The notes under the pieces are model-generated. The model was not told the origin of the DNA and searched no databases. It saw nothing but the letters and a program-made list of their open reading frames with translations. A DNA stretch of 5,637 nt from contig DMIX01000108.1 in assembly GCA_003451975.1 (NCBI GenBank), positions 1-5,637 of the forward strand. Direction: 5' to 3'. Position 1 is the stretch's first letter. Every line of letters begins with the position of its first letter. Source of the DNA: Propionibacteriaceae bacterium. Lineage in GTDB: Bacteria; Actinomycetota; Actinomycetes; Propionibacteriales; Propionibacteriaceae. Shown piece after piece: positions 4,892 through 5,637 of the stretch. A program made the translations under genes and the position numbers.

Positions 4892-5532
4892 CCTGGGCGC
4901 TGAACCATGTCGAGGACATCGGCGGGCTGCTGGCTAGCCATGCTGTGCTCGCCGCGGTGCCGCTGCTGATCGGGCTGCTGCTGGCGATCCCGGTGGGTTG
5001 GCTGGCCCACCAGCAGCATTGGCTGCGAACCCCACTGGTGGTGGGAACCGGTCTGCTGTACACGATTCCGTCGCTGGCGATGTTCATCGTGATGCCGCTG
5101 GTACTGGGGACCGGCATTCTGGACCCGCTCAATGTGGTGGTCGCCTTGTCGATCTACACCGTGGCGCTGCTGGTGCGCACTGTCGCCGACGGGCTCGACG
5201 CGGTGCCGGCCCAGGCGCTGGACGCGGCGACGGCAATGGGGATCGGGACGCCGCGGCGATTCTTCACCGTCGAATTGCCGCTGGCGGTGCCGGTGATCGC
5301 GGCAGGCCTGCGAGTGGCGGCGGTGAGCAATGTGTCCATCGTCTCGGTGGCCGCCCTGCTGGGAATCCCGCAGTTGGGCTCACTGTTCACCGACGGCTTT
5401 CAGCGAAACTTCATCGATCCCATCGTCGTGGGCATCATCGCCTGCCTGATCCTGGCATTGGTATTCGACTCGCTGATCGGTCTGTTCAGCCGGTGGCTCA
5501 CCCCCTGGCTGCGTCCCAGGAGCGTGACATGA
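4888..5532 (+). CDS. proW: Osmoprotectant ABC transporter permease (ProW/OpuCB type)
   Basis: A 214-residue integral membrane permease of the BPD_transp_1 class, half of the channel for a compatible solute. Hydrophobic segments lie near 17-39, 50-73, 81-99, 131-160 and 176-200. The coupling-helix (EAA-like) loop facing the ATPase is seen as DAATAMGIGTPRRFFTVELP (112-131), with the conserved glycine and L-P; LLYTIPSLAMF (56-66) and ALLGIPQLG (156-164) are typical of OpuCB/OpuCD permeases. The length (about 210-220) fits the separate small permeases of the OpuC type rather than the larger E. coli ProW. It has ATGA overlaps at both ends, with proV and the next permease, so the three form a tightly coupled operon. 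M. tuberculosis proVWZ is organised similarly, as I recall. Confidence 0.93.
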   Translation: MTWALNHVEDIGGLLASHAVLAAVPLLIGLLLAIPVGWLAHQQHWLRTPLVVGTGLLYTIPSLAMFIVMPLVLGTGILDPLNVVVALSIYTVALLVRTVADGLDAVPAQALDAATAMGIGTPRRFFTVELPLAVPVIAAGLRVAAVSNVSIVSVAALLGIPQLGSLFTDGFQRNFIDPIVVGIIACLILALVFDSLIGLFSRWLTPWLRPRSVT

Positions 5533-5637
5533 CGTTCCTGTGGCAGTGGCTCGGCGACCCCGCCAACTGGGTGGGGCCGGACGGAATCTGGGTGCGCATT
5601 GGTGAGCATCTGGTCTATTCGGCGATAACCCTGGTGC
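5529..5637 (+). CDS. proZ: Second osmoprotectant ABC transporter permease, N-terminus (cut by window edge)
   Basis: An ATG within the ATGA overlap with proW opens a frame that stays open for 36 codons to the right edge. It reads MTFLWQWLGDPANWVGPDGI and continues WVRIGEHLVYSAITLV. The W-x-GP-x-G-I, R-x-x-EHL and Y-S-A-I/L pattern before a hydrophobic segment matches the start of ProZ/OpuCD-type permeases, which pair with ProW. Only the periplasmic or amphipathic start and the beginning of the first membrane segment are visible, so the call rests on the short similarity and on operon position. The solute-binding protein (proX) is not in view; downstream is a likely place. Confidence 0.85.
   Translation, partial: MTFLWQWLGDPANWVGPDGIWVRIGEHLVYSAITLV

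Overview
The window looks like chromosomal DNA from a high-GC actinobacterium. The evidence is the strong G/C bias at third codon positions, TANNNT-type -10 boxes placed directly before start codons without a Shine-Dalgarno sequence, and a gene order (xseB-xseA on one strand, divergent ispH) that I recall from Mycobacterium tuberculosis (Rv1107c, Rv1108c, Rv1110). The family or genus cannot be settled by reading; mycobacterial relatives and Propionibacteriales/Nocardioides-type actinobacteria are both possible.

Left part (1-1727, all minus strand): the N-terminal piece of an ACT-domain protein runs off the left edge (192 to 1). Upstream of it lies a two-gene exonuclease VII operon, xseA (1727-504) then xseB (507-304), joined by a 4-nt ATGA overlap.

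Middle (1728-2161): a 434-bp divergent intergenic region that carries four copies of a small palindromic repeat. Three are direct (starts 1803, 1859, 1914; 56 and 55 nt apart) and one is inverted (1977-2011). All share a 9-nt left arm and an 11-nt right arm around a tip whose sequence changes from copy to copy but always folds back on itself around a 3-nt loop. Between the repeats and ispH are two related short dyads and a likely leaderless promoter.

Right part (2162-5637, all plus strand): ispH (last enzyme of the MEP isoprenoid pathway) is translationally coupled by ATGA to a GNAT acetyltransferase. After a 163-bp gap with no gene comes an osmoprotectant (glycine betaine/choline/proline-type) ABC importer of the ProU/OpuC class: ATPase with tandem CBS domains (proV), permease (proW), and the start of a second permease (proZ) cut by the right edge, all linked by ATGA overlaps. 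The substrate-binding protein is not in view and may follow.

All protein-coding content belongs to known families. The structure least explained by standard annotation is the constant-arm, variable-tip hairpin repeat cluster in the xseA-ispH divergent promoter region.
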